Source: Micromonospora coerulea
Lineage (GTDB): Bacteria; Actinomycetota; Actinomycetes; Mycobacteriales; Micromonosporaceae
Direction: 5' to 3'
DNA length: 64,000 nt
NCBI RefSeq assembly: GCF_016598485.1
Contig: NZ_JAEMUW010000001.1
Span: 429,894 to 493,893 of the forward strand
Positions within the stretch are counted from its first letter, which is position 1. Each line of letters begins with the position of its first letter. The notes under the pieces were generated by a model, which saw nothing but the letters and a program-made list of their open reading frames with translations, was not told the DNA's origin and ran no database searches. A program made the translations under genes and the position numbers. Positions 6,951 to 15,545 of this stretch are shown here, piece by piece.

Positions 6951-8207
6951 ATGCTGGTACAGCGGCTCGGCGCGCCGAGCGACTTCGACCCGTTGCTGGA
7001 GCGTGTCCGGGACGCCCGGATCGTGATGATCGGCGAGGCGACGCACGGCAGTTACGACTACTACCGGCTGCGCGAACAGCTGACCCGGCGGCTCGTTGCC
7101 GAGCAGGGCTTCGACTTCGTCGCGGTGGAGGGGGACTGGCCGGACTGCGACCGGGTGCACCGCAGCGTGGTCGGCGCCCCGGGCGGGCTGGCCGACCCGC
7201 AGACCGCGCTGGAACGTTTCGAGCGCTGGCCCACCTGGATGTGGGCCAACGCCGAGGTGGCCCGCTTCTGCCGCTGGTTGCGGGCGTGGAACATGGAGCA
7301 GCCGGAGGGCGGGCGGGCCGGCTTCCACGGGCTGGACGTCTACAGCCTCTGGGAGTCGATGCAGGCCATCTTCGACTACCTGGGCGAGGAGGACCCGGCT
7401 TCGCTGGAGGCCGCCCAGGAGGCGTACCGCTGCTTCGAGCCGTACGGCAAGCGGGTCGAGGAGTACGGCATGGCCAGCCGGTTCGTCTCCGCGCGCTGCG
7501 AGGAGGAGGTGGTGCGGCTGCTGGCGCGTACCCGGGAACAGGCCGCCGCGGACGGCCCGGACTGCTTCTCGGCCTGGCAGAACGCGGAGGTGGTGGCCGG
7601 CGGGGAGCGCTATTACCGGGCGATGGTCGGCGGCGGCCCGGAGTCGTGGAACGTGCGGGACATCCACATGGCCGACACGCTGGACCGGCTGCTGGACCGG
7701 TACGGCCCGGACGCCCGGGGGATCGTCTGGGCGCACAACACGCACATCGGCGACGCCCGGGCCACCGACATGGCCGCCGATGGCATGATCAACATTGGTC
7801 AGCTCGCCCGGGAACGGCACGGCCGGGACGCGGTGACACTCGTCGGGTTCGGCAGCTACCGGGGCAACGTGATCGCGGCGCCGCGCTGGGGCTCTCCGGC
7901 GGAGGTGATGGTGGTGCCCCCGGCCCGGGAGGGCTCGGTCGAGCGGCGGCTGCACGAGCTGATGCCGGAGCGGGCGGTGCTGGTCTTCGGCGGCCCCGAC
8001 CAGCCTGGCTGGGTGACCGGCGAGGCCGACCACCGGGCCATCGGTGTGGTCTACGACCCCACCTTCGAGTCCTGGGGCAACTACGTGCCCACCCGGCTGG
8101 CCGACCGCTACGACGCCTTCATCTGGTGCGACGAGTCGACGGCCCTGCACCCGCTACCCGCCCACACCACCCCCGGCGAGATGGAAACCTACCCCGCCGG
8201 CGTCTGA
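6951..8207 (+). CDS. Erythromycin esterase family hydrolase
   Basis: This 418-residue protein of the Ere/ChaN-like superfamily has the family residues: GEATHG with H32, the EGDWPD strand with E60, and AHNTHIGDARAT with the late histidine. True Ere enzymes open the macrolactone ring. Most actinomycete homologues, including ones with this WTRQ-less sequence style, have no shown resistance role. The start at 6951 has no good Shine-Dalgarno; GGGTAGCC just upstream suggests a very short leader. A hairpin repeat follows the gene. A stress or detoxification role fits the promoter type, but this is inference. Confidence 0.82.
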   Translation: MLVQRLGAPSDFDPLLERVRDARIVMIGEATHGSYDYYRLREQLTRRLVAEQGFDFVAVEGDWPDCDRVHRSVVGAPGGLADPQTALERFERWPTWMWANAEVARFCRWLRAWNMEQPEGGRAGFHGLDVYSLWESMQAIFDYLGEEDPASLEAAQEAYRCFEPYGKRVEEYGMASRFVSARCEEEVVRLLARTREQAAADGPDCFSAWQNAEVVAGGERYYRAMVGGGPESWNVRDIHMADTLDRLLDRYGPDARGIVWAHNTHIGDARATDMAADGMINIGQLARERHGRDAVTLVGFGSYRGNVIAAPRWGSPAEVMVVPPAREGSVERRLHELMPERAVLVFGGPDQPGWVTGEADHRAIGVVYDPTFESWGNYVPTRLADRYDAFIWCDESTALHPLPAHTTPGEMETYPAGV

Positions 8208-8220
8208 CCCCCGCTCCCGC

Positions 8221-8285
8221 CGATCATGGAGTTGTGGCGCCCGTCGCGCTTGCGGCATTCGTGACGTGCCACAACTCCATGATCG
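8221..8285. repeat. REP-like hairpin, family B (GATCATGxAGTTG)
   Basis: A perfect 18-bp inverted repeat (CGATCATGGAGTTGTGGC at 8221-8238 and its complement at 8268-8285) encloses a 29-base loop. It lies between the convergent esterase and MMPL genes. Related copies sit at 22661-22722 and 30761-30827. Confidence 0.75.
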
Positions 8286-8291
8286 GCCGGG

Positions 8292-10472
8292 TCAGGTGCG
8301 GGCGGGGATCTTTTCCGCGAGGTGGGCGCGGAGGCCTTCGCCTTCGATGTCGACGTTGGGGAGGGCCTTGCCCAGCCAGCGGGGTAGCCACCAGGCGGCG
8401 TTGTTGAGCAGCGACATCACGGCCGGGACGATGGTCATCCGGACCACGAAGGCGTCGATGGCGACACCGACCGCCAGCGCGAAGCCCATCGACTTGATCA
8501 CCGGGTCGTCGAGGAAGACGAAGCCGCCGAAGACCGAGATCATGATCAGCGCGGCGGCGGTGACCACCCGGGCGCCGTGCCCCATCCCGTTGATGGTGGC
8601 CTGCCGGGCGGTGTCGCCATGCACGAAGTCCTCGCGCATCCGGGAGACCAGGAAGACCTCGTAGTCCATGGCCAGGCCGAACAGGATGCCGATGAGCAGG
8701 ATCGGCAGGAAACTGATCAGCGGCCCCGGGGTGTCCAGCCCCACCAGGTCGGCGAGGTGCCCCTGCTGGAACACCGCGACCGTGATGCCGAAGGTCGCCG
8801 CCACGGTGAGCAGGAAGCCCAGCGCCGCCTTGACCGGCACCAGGATCGAGCGGAACACCAGCATCAGCAGCAGGATCGACAGCCCGACCACCAGCAGCAG
8901 GTAGACCGGGAGCGCGTCGGAGAGTTTCTCCGACACGTCGATGCCGATCGCGGTGACGCCGGTCAGCAGCACGTCCACCTCGCCGATGCCGGCGACCTGG
9001 CGGCGGATGTCGTGCACCAGCGTCTCGGTGGCCTCGTCGGTCGGGCCGGTCTTCGGGATCACCCCGAGCAGCGCGGTCCGGCCGGTCGGGTCAAGCTGCG
9101 GCGGGGCCACGGCCAACACCCCGTCGGTCTTCTGGATCAGCGCGGTGACCTGCGGTACGGCCGCCGCGGTGGCCTGCGCGGAGTCGGCGGTGACGACCAC
9201 CGCGAGCCGGCCGGTGAAGCCGGGGCCGAACCCCTCCTGGATCAGGTCGTTGCTGACCCGGGCCGGGGTGCCCGCCGGAGCGGCGCCGGCGTCCGGCAGC
9301 GCGAGCCGCATGTCCTGGGCGGGCAGCGCGAGCAGCCCGAGGCCGAGCAGGCCGACCAGGATGACCGGGATGCGCAGCCGGGTCACCCAGTGCGCCCACC
9401 GGAAGCCGAAGCCGGAGCGGTCCTCCGAGCCCGTGGTGTCGGACTCGACGGCCGCGCGTCCGCGCAGCTTGCGGGGGAGCACCCGGCGGCCGGCGAAGCC
9501 GAGCAGGGCCGGCGCGAGGGTGATCGCGACCAGCACCGCCACGGTCACCGTGCCGGCGGCGGCCAGACCCATCACGGTCAGGAACGGGATGTCCACCACC
9601 GCCAGCCCGGCGAGCGCGATCACCACGGTCGCCCCGGCGAAGACCACGGCGGAGCCGGCGGTGCCGACGGCCCGGCCGACCGCCTCCTCGGGGGAGAGCC
9701 CGTCGAGCAGGTTCTGCCGGTGCCGGGAGGTGATGAAGAGCGAGTAGTCGATGCCGACGGCCAGACCGAGCATCAGCGCCAGGATCGGCGCGGTGCTGGT
9801 CAGCTCCACCGCGCCGCTGAGCGCGAACAGACCGGCCATGCCGACACCGACGCCGATCAGGGCGTTCAGCATGGTCATGCCGGCCGCGACCAGCGAGCCG
9901 AAGGTGACCACCAGGACGATCGCGGCGACCAGCACGCCGAGCGCCTCGGTCGAGCCGACCTCGGGCTCCGCGTTCAGCACCTCGCCGCCGGGGGCGATCT
10001 GCCACCCCTGCGCCTCGGCCCGCGCGCCGACCTTCTCGTACGCGGTGCGCTGCTCGTCGGTCACGTCGTCGGCGCGACCTTGGAACTGCACCTGGATCAG
10101 CGCGTACCGGCCGTCCGGGGACAGCGCCTTGACCTGGTACGGGTCGACCGCGCCGACCACGCCGGGCAGGGTGGCCGCCTCCTGGGTGACCTGCCTGACC
10201 ACCGTCTGCCCCTCAGGGCTGAGCAGTTGGCCGGCCTGCGGCGCCTTGACCGCGATGGTGCCGGTGGCCCCGCTGGCGGCCGGGAACCGGTCGGCGAGCA
10301 GGTCGATCGCGCGCTGGGATTCGGTGCCGGGCATGGTGAAGTTGCTCGCCGTCGGGCCCTTGAGGGTCGCCGCGGCGATGCCGAGCCCGACGAGTACGAC
10401 GAGCCAGGCGGCGGCGACGAGTCGCCGCCGGCGCATCGAGGCCCGGCCGAGCCGGTACAGCAGGGTCGCCAT
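8292..10472 (-). CDS. MMPL family transporter
   Basis: This 726-residue integral membrane exporter of the RND superfamily, MMPL branch (PF03176), has a duplicated structure: one N-terminal helix, a large external domain, a block of about five helices, then the same again. Landmarks are LMLGLAVGIDYSLFITSRHR in the first half and GILFGLAMDYEVFLVSRMRED in the second. The GIDYSLF and AMDYEVF aspartate-tyrosine pairs are the proton-relay motif. It likely exports a lipid or hydrophobic compound. AAGGAG precedes the ATG. It lies 30 bp after a TetR gene on the same strand whose promoter has two palindromes, so it is likely drug- or lipid-inducible. Confidence 0.9.
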   Translation of the reverse strand: MATLLYRLGRASMRRRRLVAAAWLVVLVGLGIAAATLKGPTASNFTMPGTESQRAIDLLADRFPAASGATGTIAVKAPQAGQLLSPEGQTVVRQVTQEAATLPGVVGAVDPYQVKALSPDGRYALIQVQFQGRADDVTDEQRTAYEKVGARAEAQGWQIAPGGEVLNAEPEVGSTEALGVLVAAIVLVVTFGSLVAAGMTMLNALIGVGVGMAGLFALSGAVELTSTAPILALMLGLAVGIDYSLFITSRHRQNLLDGLSPEEAVGRAVGTAGSAVVFAGATVVIALAGLAVVDIPFLTVMGLAAAGTVTVAVLVAITLAPALLGFAGRRVLPRKLRGRAAVESDTTGSEDRSGFGFRWAHWVTRLRIPVILVGLLGLGLLALPAQDMRLALPDAGAAPAGTPARVSNDLIQEGFGPGFTGRLAVVVTADSAQATAAAVPQVTALIQKTDGVLAVAPPQLDPTGRTALLGVIPKTGPTDEATETLVHDIRRQVAGIGEVDVLLTGVTAIGIDVSEKLSDALPVYLLLVVGLSILLLMLVFRSILVPVKAALGFLLTVAATFGITVAVFQQGHLADLVGLDTPGPLISFLPILLIGILFGLAMDYEVFLVSRMREDFVHGDTARQATINGMGHGARVVTAAALIMISVFGGFVFLDDPVIKSMGFALAVGVAIDAFVVRMTIVPAVMSLLNNAAWWLPRWLGKALPNVDIEGEGLRAHLAEKIPART

Positions 10473-10502
10473 GAAGGGCTCCTTGTCCTCGTAGAACTGG
10501 GG

Positions 10503-11048
10503 TCAGGTGGTGGTGTCGAGGGCCCGGTGGGCCACGGCCAGCAGCGCGGGACGCAGCTCCTCGTCGGGGATGTCGGCGAACTCGGCGCACGCCTCGGGGA
10601 TTCCGGCGAGCACGACGAGCGCGGCGATCCGGGCGGCCGGCCGGTCGGAGTGGCCGGCGAAGGCGGCGAGCAGCCGTTCGGAGATCTGCTGGATGTGCGC
10701 GAAGGCAGGCTGCTGGAGCAGGTCCGGGAACTCGCCGCGGAGCAGCGCGATCTCCCGCCGGAAGCGCACCGCGAGGTCGACGAAGCCCTCGGCGGCGACC
10801 CGCCGGGCGTCCGCACCGGTGTGCGCGGCGATCCGCTCGTCGAGGGCGTGGAGCACCGCGATGGCCGGGGCCATCAGCTCGCCGAGCAGGGCCTCCTTGT
10901 TGGCGAAGTGGTAGAGCACCGTGGCCTTGGAACAGCCCACCTCGCGGGCGATGTCCTGCAACGAGGTGCCCTTGTAGCCGGTCACGGCGAACCGCCGCGC
11001 CGCCGCGGCGAGGATCTCGTCGTGGGTCTGGAGTACCGGGCGCGCCAT
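10503..11048 (-). CDS. TetR family transcriptional regulator
   Basis: This 181-residue repressor has an N-terminal TetR helix-turn-helix ([43 protein letters not shown], residues about 9-52) and a helical ligand-binding C-terminus. ATG 11048 is preferred because GGAAGG lies just upstream; an earlier ATG at 11060 would leave almost no room from the operators. It is first in an operon with the MMPL transporter and probably represses both genes. Two identical palindromes upstream are its likely binding sites. The ligand is unknown. Confidence 0.9.
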   Translation of the reverse strand: MARPVLQTHDEILAAAARRFAVTGYKGTSLQDIAREVGCSKATVLYHFANKEALLGELMAPAIAVLHALDERIAAHTGADARRVAAEGFVDLAVRFRREIALLRGEFPDLLQQPAFAHIQQISERLLAAFAGHSDRPAARIAALVVLAGIPEACAEFADIPDEELRPALLAVAHRALDTTT

Positions 11049-11062
11049 GCCTTCCAGCATGC

Positions 11063-11097
11063 CTGACCGATCGGTCAGCACCTGACCGATCGGTCAG
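11063..11097. promoter_or_regulatory. Twin TetR operators
   Basis: The 16-bp perfect palindrome CTGACCGATCGGTCAG occurs twice (11063-11078 and 11082-11097), 19 bp centre to centre. They start 15 bases upstream of the TetR start codon. Symmetry and place fit autoregulation by the TetR protein. Confidence 0.8.
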
Positions 11098-11127
11098 AAT
11101 GATCCGGTGGCATTCGCCACAGCGGCC

Positions 11128-11730
11128 TCAGTCGGCCCGCTCGCCGGTCCAGTCGGCCAGCCACTCGCCCGACCAGGTCAGCGTGCCGGCCCGCAGTTCG
11201 GCCGCCAGCCGCCGGACCCAGTCCAGCTCGGTGCGCAGCAGCGCCAGCCGGTACTCGTCCTCGATCAGGAAGAGGCGGGGCAGCGCCACCGCGGCGAGCA
11301 CCGCCTCGCGTTCGGCCAGCCGGGCGGCGAGCGTCTCGGCCCGCCGTTCGAGCTGCCGGGTCGCCTCGGCCGGCGGCAGGATCGGCAGGAACGACAGCGC
11401 CGCGGGGAATTCCGGGAACTCCCGTGCCGGCGTGGCCAGCGCGTCGGCGAGCCACTCGTCGAGGGTCTGCCGCCCGGTGTCGGTCAGTTCGTAGACCGTC
11501 CGCTCCGGCCGGCGCTCGTCGCGGGCGGTGTGCGCCACCCGGATCAGCTCGTCCCGACGCAGCCGGTCGATCGTCTGGTAGATGCTGTTGCGCTGCGCGA
11601 CGTTGACCACGTCCTGCTTGTCGCGCTCCCGGATCAGCTGCTGCATCCGGTACGCGTGCATCGGCTCCTCGACCAGCAGCGCCAGCACCATCATCGCCAG
11701 CGGGGAGCGGCGGTGCGCGCGGGCGGCCAT
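11128..11730 (-). CDS. PadR family transcriptional regulator
   Basis: The 200-residue protein begins with the PadR winged helix (MMVLALLVEEPMHAYRMQQLI, then NSIYQTIDRLRRDELIR and RTVYELTDTGRQTLDEWL) and continues with the helical Vir_act-like C-terminal domain used for dimerisation. It is divergent from an FAD monooxygenase gene with 57 bp between starts, the usual layout for a regulator and its target. The ATG follows TAAGGT by six bases, so the mRNA is probably leaderless. The palindrome TCACCTTAGGTGA overlaps that -10, which would allow autorepression. Confidence 0.9.
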   Translation of the reverse strand: MAARAHRRSPLAMMVLALLVEEPMHAYRMQQLIRERDKQDVVNVAQRNSIYQTIDRLRRDELIRVAHTARDERRPERTVYELTDTGRQTLDEWLADALATPAREFPEFPAALSFLPILPPAEATRQLERRAETLAARLAEREAVLAAVALPRLFLIEDEYRLALLRTELDWVRRLAAELRAGTLTWSGEWLADWTGERAD

Positions 11731-11787
11731 GCCATCACCTTAGGTGACGGGGTGTCCATTGGTAGTCATTTTATGTATAGTCATCTT
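11731..11787. promoter_or_regulatory. Divergent PadR / monooxygenase promoter region
   Basis: This short, unusually A+T-rich spacer holds both -10 elements. The minus-strand TAAGGT (11737-11742) and plus-strand TATAGT (11776-11781) each lie six bases from an ATG. Palindromes overlap each one: TCACCTTAGGTGA (11735-11747), and TAGTCAT-CTT-ATGACTA (11778-11794), which covers the monooxygenase start. A second TAGTCAT half-site is at 11763-11769. Confidence 0.6.
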
Positions 11788-12987
11788 ATGACTAAGGCTC
11801 TCATCATCGGCGCCGGCCTGGCCGGGCCGGTCGCCGCCATGGCCCTGCGCCGCGCCGGCATCGACGTGGTGGTGCACGAGGCGTACGAGCGGGACGCGGT
11901 CGGCGTCGGCGCGTTCCTCACGCTGTCGGTCAACGGGGTCGACGCGCTGCGCGCGATCGGGCTCGACGGCCTGGTGGCCGGCCTCGGCCACCCCACCCCC
12001 CGGATGGCGCTGGCCAACCACCAGGGGCGCCGGCTGGGCGAGTTCGGCACCAGCGGCACCCGGACGCGGGGCTTCGGCAGCAGCACCGTCGGCCGTTCGG
12101 ACCTCTACCGGGCGCTGCGGGACGAGGCGCTGCGCCGGGGCGTCGAGATCGTGCACGGCGCCCGGCTGGTGGACGCCGAGCCGACCGGCCGGGGGGTGCG
12201 CGCCCGGTTCGCCGACGGCCGGGTCGCCGAGGGCGACCTGCTGGTCGGGGCCGACGGGCTGCGCTCACGGACTCGGACGATCATCGACCCGGCCGCGCCC
12301 GCCCCCCGCTACGTCCCGCTGCTCAACGCCGGCGGTTTCGCCAAGGGGGTGCGGCCACCCGGCGAGCGTGGGGTGATGCACATGATCTTCGGCCGGCGGT
12401 GCTTCTTCTGCTGGATGCCGGTGGGCGCCGAGGAGGTGTGGTGGTTCGCCAACCCGCCGCAGCCCACCGAGCTGACCCGCGAGCAGCTCGCCGCGATCCG
12501 CCCCGAGCAGGCCCGGGTCCGGCTGCGCGAGCTGCTCGCCGGGGACGCCGGACCGGCGCTCGCGATCCTCGACGCCACCGAGCGGATCGAATACGGCTGG
12601 CCCACCTACGACCTCCCGTCGGTGCCCACCTGGCACCGGGACGGAATGGTCATCATCGGCGACGCCGCGCACACCGCCACGCCCTCCTCCGGGCAGGGTG
12701 CGGCGATGGCCTTCGAGGACGCCGTCCAGCTCGCCCGCTGCCTGCGCGACCGGCCGGACACCCCGGCGGCGTTCAGGGCGTACGAGCGACTGCGCCGTGA
12801 GCGGGTGGAGCGGGTGGTCGCCCAGGGGAAGCGGACCAGCTCGACCAAGGTGGCCGGGCCGGTCGGCCGGCTGGTACGCGACCTGGCCCTGCCGATCTTC
12901 GCCCGCCGGGTGGCCCGGGACGACGGCGCCTCGCTGGCCTGGCTCTACGACCACCACATCGACTGGGAGGCGCCGGTGAAGGAGTGA
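11788..12987 (+). CDS. FAD-dependent aromatic-ring monooxygenase-like protein
   Basis: This 399-residue class A flavoprotein monooxygenase (PF01494) has the dinucleotide motif GAGLAG (residues 8-13) with E31 at the end of the second strand for the FAD ribose. The DG motif is DLLVGADGLRSRTR. The GD motif is GDAAHTATPSSGQGAAMAFED. Relatives hydroxylate aromatic compounds or inactivate antibiotics (TetX, Rox types); the substrate here is unknown. ATG 11788 lies six bases after TATAGT, so the transcript is likely leaderless. The PadR next door is the probable regulator, responding to a phenolic or drug ligand (inference). Confidence 0.88.
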   Translation: MTKALIIGAGLAGPVAAMALRRAGIDVVVHEAYERDAVGVGAFLTLSVNGVDALRAIGLDGLVAGLGHPTPRMALANHQGRRLGEFGTSGTRTRGFGSSTVGRSDLYRALRDEALRRGVEIVHGARLVDAEPTGRGVRARFADGRVAEGDLLVGADGLRSRTRTIIDPAAPAPRYVPLLNAGGFAKGVRPPGERGVMHMIFGRRCFFCWMPVGAEEVWWFANPPQPTELTREQLAAIRPEQARVRLRELLAGDAGPALAILDATERIEYGWPTYDLPSVPTWHRDGMVIIGDAAHTATPSSGQGAAMAFEDAVQLARCLRDRPDTPAAFRAYERLRRERVERVVAQGKRTSSTKVAGPVGRLVRDLALPIFARRVARDDGASLAWLYDHHIDWEAPVKE

Positions 12988-12988
12988 C

Positions 12989-13387
12989 TCAGTCGGCCGG
13001 CGCGCCGTGCTCCCGGTCGTACGCGGCCCGAGCCTCGGTGATCGCCGTCCGGTGCCGTTCCGCCCAGGCGGTCAGCGCCACCAGCGACTCGTAGAGCTCC
13101 AGGGCCATCGGGGTGGCGGTGTACTCCACCTTCGGCGGCACGGTCGGGTAGACCCTGCGGTGCAGCAGGCCGTCGCGTTCCAGGTTGCGCAGGGTCAGCG
13201 TGAGCATCCGCCGGCTGATCCCCTCGACCTGCCGTTCCAGCTCGGTGAAGCGGACCGGGCCGTGGGAGGCGGCCACCAGGATGCCGATGCTCCACTTTCC
13301 GCCCACCCGATCGAGCGCCTCCCGGACGGTGCAGGCCCGGGCCTGTCCGGCCGTGATGGACACACAGCTGTTCCTCTGGGACACCAC
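12989..13387 (-). CDS. HxlR family transcriptional regulator
   Basis: This 132-residue winged-helix protein has the HxlR pattern: CTVREALDRVGGKWSIGILVAASHGPVRFTELERQVEGISRRMLTLTLRNLERDGLLHRRVYPTVPPKVEYTATPMALELYESL. The VGGKW and ISRRML segments are diagnostic. A cysteine near the N-terminus (C8 or C19) might be redox sensing, as in some relatives. Start is GTG 13387 with GGAGG upstream. It ends 1 bp after the converging monooxygenase gene and is divergent from a 14-TM MFS pump, its likely target. Confidence 0.9.
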   Translation of the reverse strand: MVSQRNSCVSITAGQARACTVREALDRVGGKWSIGILVAASHGPVRFTELERQVEGISRRMLTLTLRNLERDGLLHRRVYPTVPPKVEYTATPMALELYESLVALTAWAERHRTAITEARAAYDREHGAPAD

Positions 13388-13463
13388 AGTGCCTCCTTCC
13401 GCTCCACCTCATGGTCACAGACCATGGTCTCAGTAACAAACCGTGCACCAAGGAGGCACTTCC
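13388..13463. promoter_or_regulatory. Divergent HxlR / MFS promoter with operator
   Basis: The centre holds a perfect 12-bp palindrome AGACCATGGTCT (13419-13430) next to an extra half-site ATGGTC (13411-13416), a likely HxlR operator. The outer edges AGTGCCTCCTT (13388-13398) and AAGGAGGCACT (13450-13460) are exact inverted copies: both genes carry the same Shine-Dalgarno context. Confidence 0.6.
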
Positions 13464-14903
13464 ATGACGGGGACCAAGCGCTGGCCGGCGCTGCTGGTGC
13501 TCTGCGCCGGCAGCTTGATGATCATCCTGGACGGCAGCATCGTCGCGGTGGCGCTGCCACCGATCCAGCGCGACCTGGGCTTCCCGGCCGCCGGGCTGGC
13601 CTGGGTGGTGAACGCCTACCTGGTGGCCTTCGGCGGCCTCCTCCTGCTGGCCGGCCGGCTCGGCGATCTGCTCGGCCGGCGGCGGGTGTTCCTCACCGGG
13701 GTCGCCCTGTTCACCCTGGCCTCGCTGGCCTGCGCGCTGGCGGCCGGCCCGGCCACCCTGGTCATCGCCCGCTTCACCCAGGGCGTCGGTGGCGCGCTGA
13801 GCACCGCGGTCAGCCTCGGCATGATCGTCCGCCTCTTCCCCGAGCCGGGCGAGCGGGCCCGGGCGATCGCCGTCTTCAGTTTCACCGGCGCGGCCGGCGC
13901 TTCGGTCGGCCTGCTGGCCGGGGGCGTCCTCACCGACGTGGCCGGCTGGCGGTCGATCTTCCTGATCAACCTGCCGATCGGGGCGGTCATCCTGGTCGGC
14001 GCCGTACGCCGGGTCGCGCCGGACCACGGCGTCGGCCTGCGCGCCGGCCTGGACCTGCTCGGCGCGGGGCTGGTCACCGCGGGCCTGATGGCCGCCGTGG
14101 TGGCCATCGTCGGTGCCGGCGAGCACGGCTGGACCGCACCTCGTACGGCCGGCGCGGCCGGACTGGCGGCGCTGCTGCTCGCCGGCTTCGCCGCCCGCCA
14201 ACGCACCGCCGCGACCCCGCTGCTGCCGCCCCGGGTGCTCCGGGCGCCCGGCCTGGTCGCCGCCAACGTCGTGCAGTTCCTCATGGTCGCCGCCTACTTC
14301 GGCTTCCAGTTCCTGCTCGCCCTGTACCTGCAACTCGTCCTCGCGCTGGACCCGGCGGCCACCGGCGTCGCCTTCCTGCCCACTCCGCTGGTGATCGCCG
14401 CCGTGTCGCTCGGCGCGGCCGGCCGGCTGGCCGCCCGGTACGGCGCGCGATCGGTGCTGCTCGGCGGGCTGGTCCTCGCCGTGGCCGGGTTCCTGCTGCT
14501 GGCCCGGCTGCCGGTCGCGGCGGACTACGCCACCGACGTGCTGCCGGCGCTGCTGGTCTTCGGCGTCGCCGGTGGGCTGACCCTGCCGGCGGTGACCACC
14601 CTCGCCATGGCCGGCGCGCGGCCCGCCGACGCCGGACTCGCCTCCGGCCTGGCCAACACCACCCAGCAGGTCGGTGGCGCGCTCGGCCTGGCCGCCCTCG
14701 CCACCCTGGCCGCCGCCCGCACCGACGCGTTGGGCGCAGCCGGCACGGACCAGGTCACCGCCCTTGCCGCCGGCTACCGGGCCGCGTTCGCCGTGGCCGC
14801 CGCACTGGTCGCCGCCGCCCTGCTGGTCGCGCTGGTCACCCTGCGGCGCCGCCCGGCCCGCCGGCCGGCGCCGGTAGCCGCGGAGCCGAGCCCGGCCCGC
14901 TGA
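13464..14903 (+). CDS. MFS drug exporter, DHA2 (14-TM) family
   Basis: This 479-residue proton-coupled exporter carries the DHA2 motifs: SLMIILDGSIVAVALPPIQRDLG in TM1, WVVNAYLVAFGGLLLLAGRLGDLLGRRRVF (motif A, loop 2-3), FTQGVGGAL and the motif C-like GAAGASVGLLAGGVLTDVAGWRSIFLINLPIG. About 14 hydrophobic segments are present. AGGAGG at 13451-13456 supports the ATG at 13464. HxlR-controlled DHA2 pumps usually export quinones, dyes or antibiotics; the actual substrate is unknown. Confidence 0.9.
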   Translation: MTGTKRWPALLVLCAGSLMIILDGSIVAVALPPIQRDLGFPAAGLAWVVNAYLVAFGGLLLLAGRLGDLLGRRRVFLTGVALFTLASLACALAAGPATLVIARFTQGVGGALSTAVSLGMIVRLFPEPGERARAIAVFSFTGAAGASVGLLAGGVLTDVAGWRSIFLINLPIGAVILVGAVRRVAPDHGVGLRAGLDLLGAGLVTAGLMAAVVAIVGAGEHGWTAPRTAGAAGLAALLLAGFAARQRTAATPLLPPRVLRAPGLVAANVVQFLMVAAYFGFQFLLALYLQLVLALDPAATGVAFLPTPLVIAAVSLGAAGRLAARYGARSVLLGGLVLAVAGFLLLARLPVAADYATDVLPALLVFGVAGGLTLPAVTTLAMAGARPADAGLASGLANTTQQVGGALGLAALATLAAARTDALGAAGTDQVTALAAGYRAAFAVAAALVAAALLVALVTLRRRPARRPAPVAAEPSPAR

Positions 14904-15003
14904 GGACGCGCCGACGCGGGATGTACGCGGCGGCCCGGGCCCGTACCGTCGAGATGCTCGCCGCGATCGGGGCGGGCGACAGGATATGGCGAGAGGAGGC
15001 ACG

Positions 15004-15483
15004 GTGACCTACCCACCACCACGTCACGTCGGGGACGGGGAGAAGTCGACCGCCACGTACCGGCCGGCGGACCATCCGCCGGAGCTGGTTTATCCCACCG
15101 GCGGTACGGCGCACTACCTGGCCACCGGCGAGTCGACCAACGGGCAGTTCGGGCTCTACCGCTGGGAGATGGGGCCGCGGCCGAGCGGCCCGGAGCCGCA
15201 CTTCCACCGGTCCATCTCAGAGTCCTTCTACATCCTGGCCGGCACGGTGCGCATCTACGACGGCCGGCGGTGGATCGACACGGTGCCCGGCGACTTCGTG
15301 CACGTCCCCGAGGGTGGAATCCACGCGTTCCGGAACGAGTCCGGCGAGCCGGCCTCCATGCTGCTGCACTTCGCGCCCGGCGCGCCCCGGGAGGGGTACT
15401 TCGAGGGCCTGCTCGACTTGGCCGGGCGGAGCGAGGAGGAGCGCACCGAATTCTTCCTGCGGCACGACACGTTCTGGGTCTGA
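15004..15483 (+). CDS. Cupin domain protein
   Basis: This 159-residue single-domain cupin has motif 1 PEPHFHRSISESFYILAGTVRIYDG and motif 2 GDFVHVPEGGIHAFRN, with histidines placed for metal binding. It may be a dioxygenase, isomerase or small-molecule sensor; nothing in the sequence decides this. Start is GTG 15004 because GAGGAGG ends five bases upstream; an ATG at 14986 would bury that site. It follows the MFS gene by 100 bp on the same strand and may be co-transcribed with it. Confidence 0.8.
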   Translation: MTYPPPRHVGDGEKSTATYRPADHPPELVYPTGGTAHYLATGESTNGQFGLYRWEMGPRPSGPEPHFHRSISESFYILAGTVRIYDGRRWIDTVPGDFVHVPEGGIHAFRNESGEPASMLLHFAPGAPREGYFEGLLDLAGRSEEERTEFFLRHDTFWV

Positions 15484-15545
15484 GCGGGCCTCGCGACCGT
15501 CGTGTCGGGTTGCCCCGGTGAGCCCGGAGGCGGGAAGGTGGGCGG

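Noticed and set aside
5415..8150. A 911-codon open frame on the minus strand across three real plus-strand genes and one minus-strand gene.
   Set aside because: Composition is Arg/Ala/Gly/Pro/His-rich without family motifs. It is a frame kept open by high GC opposite genuine genes. The same holds for 25116-28268 and 40640-43672.
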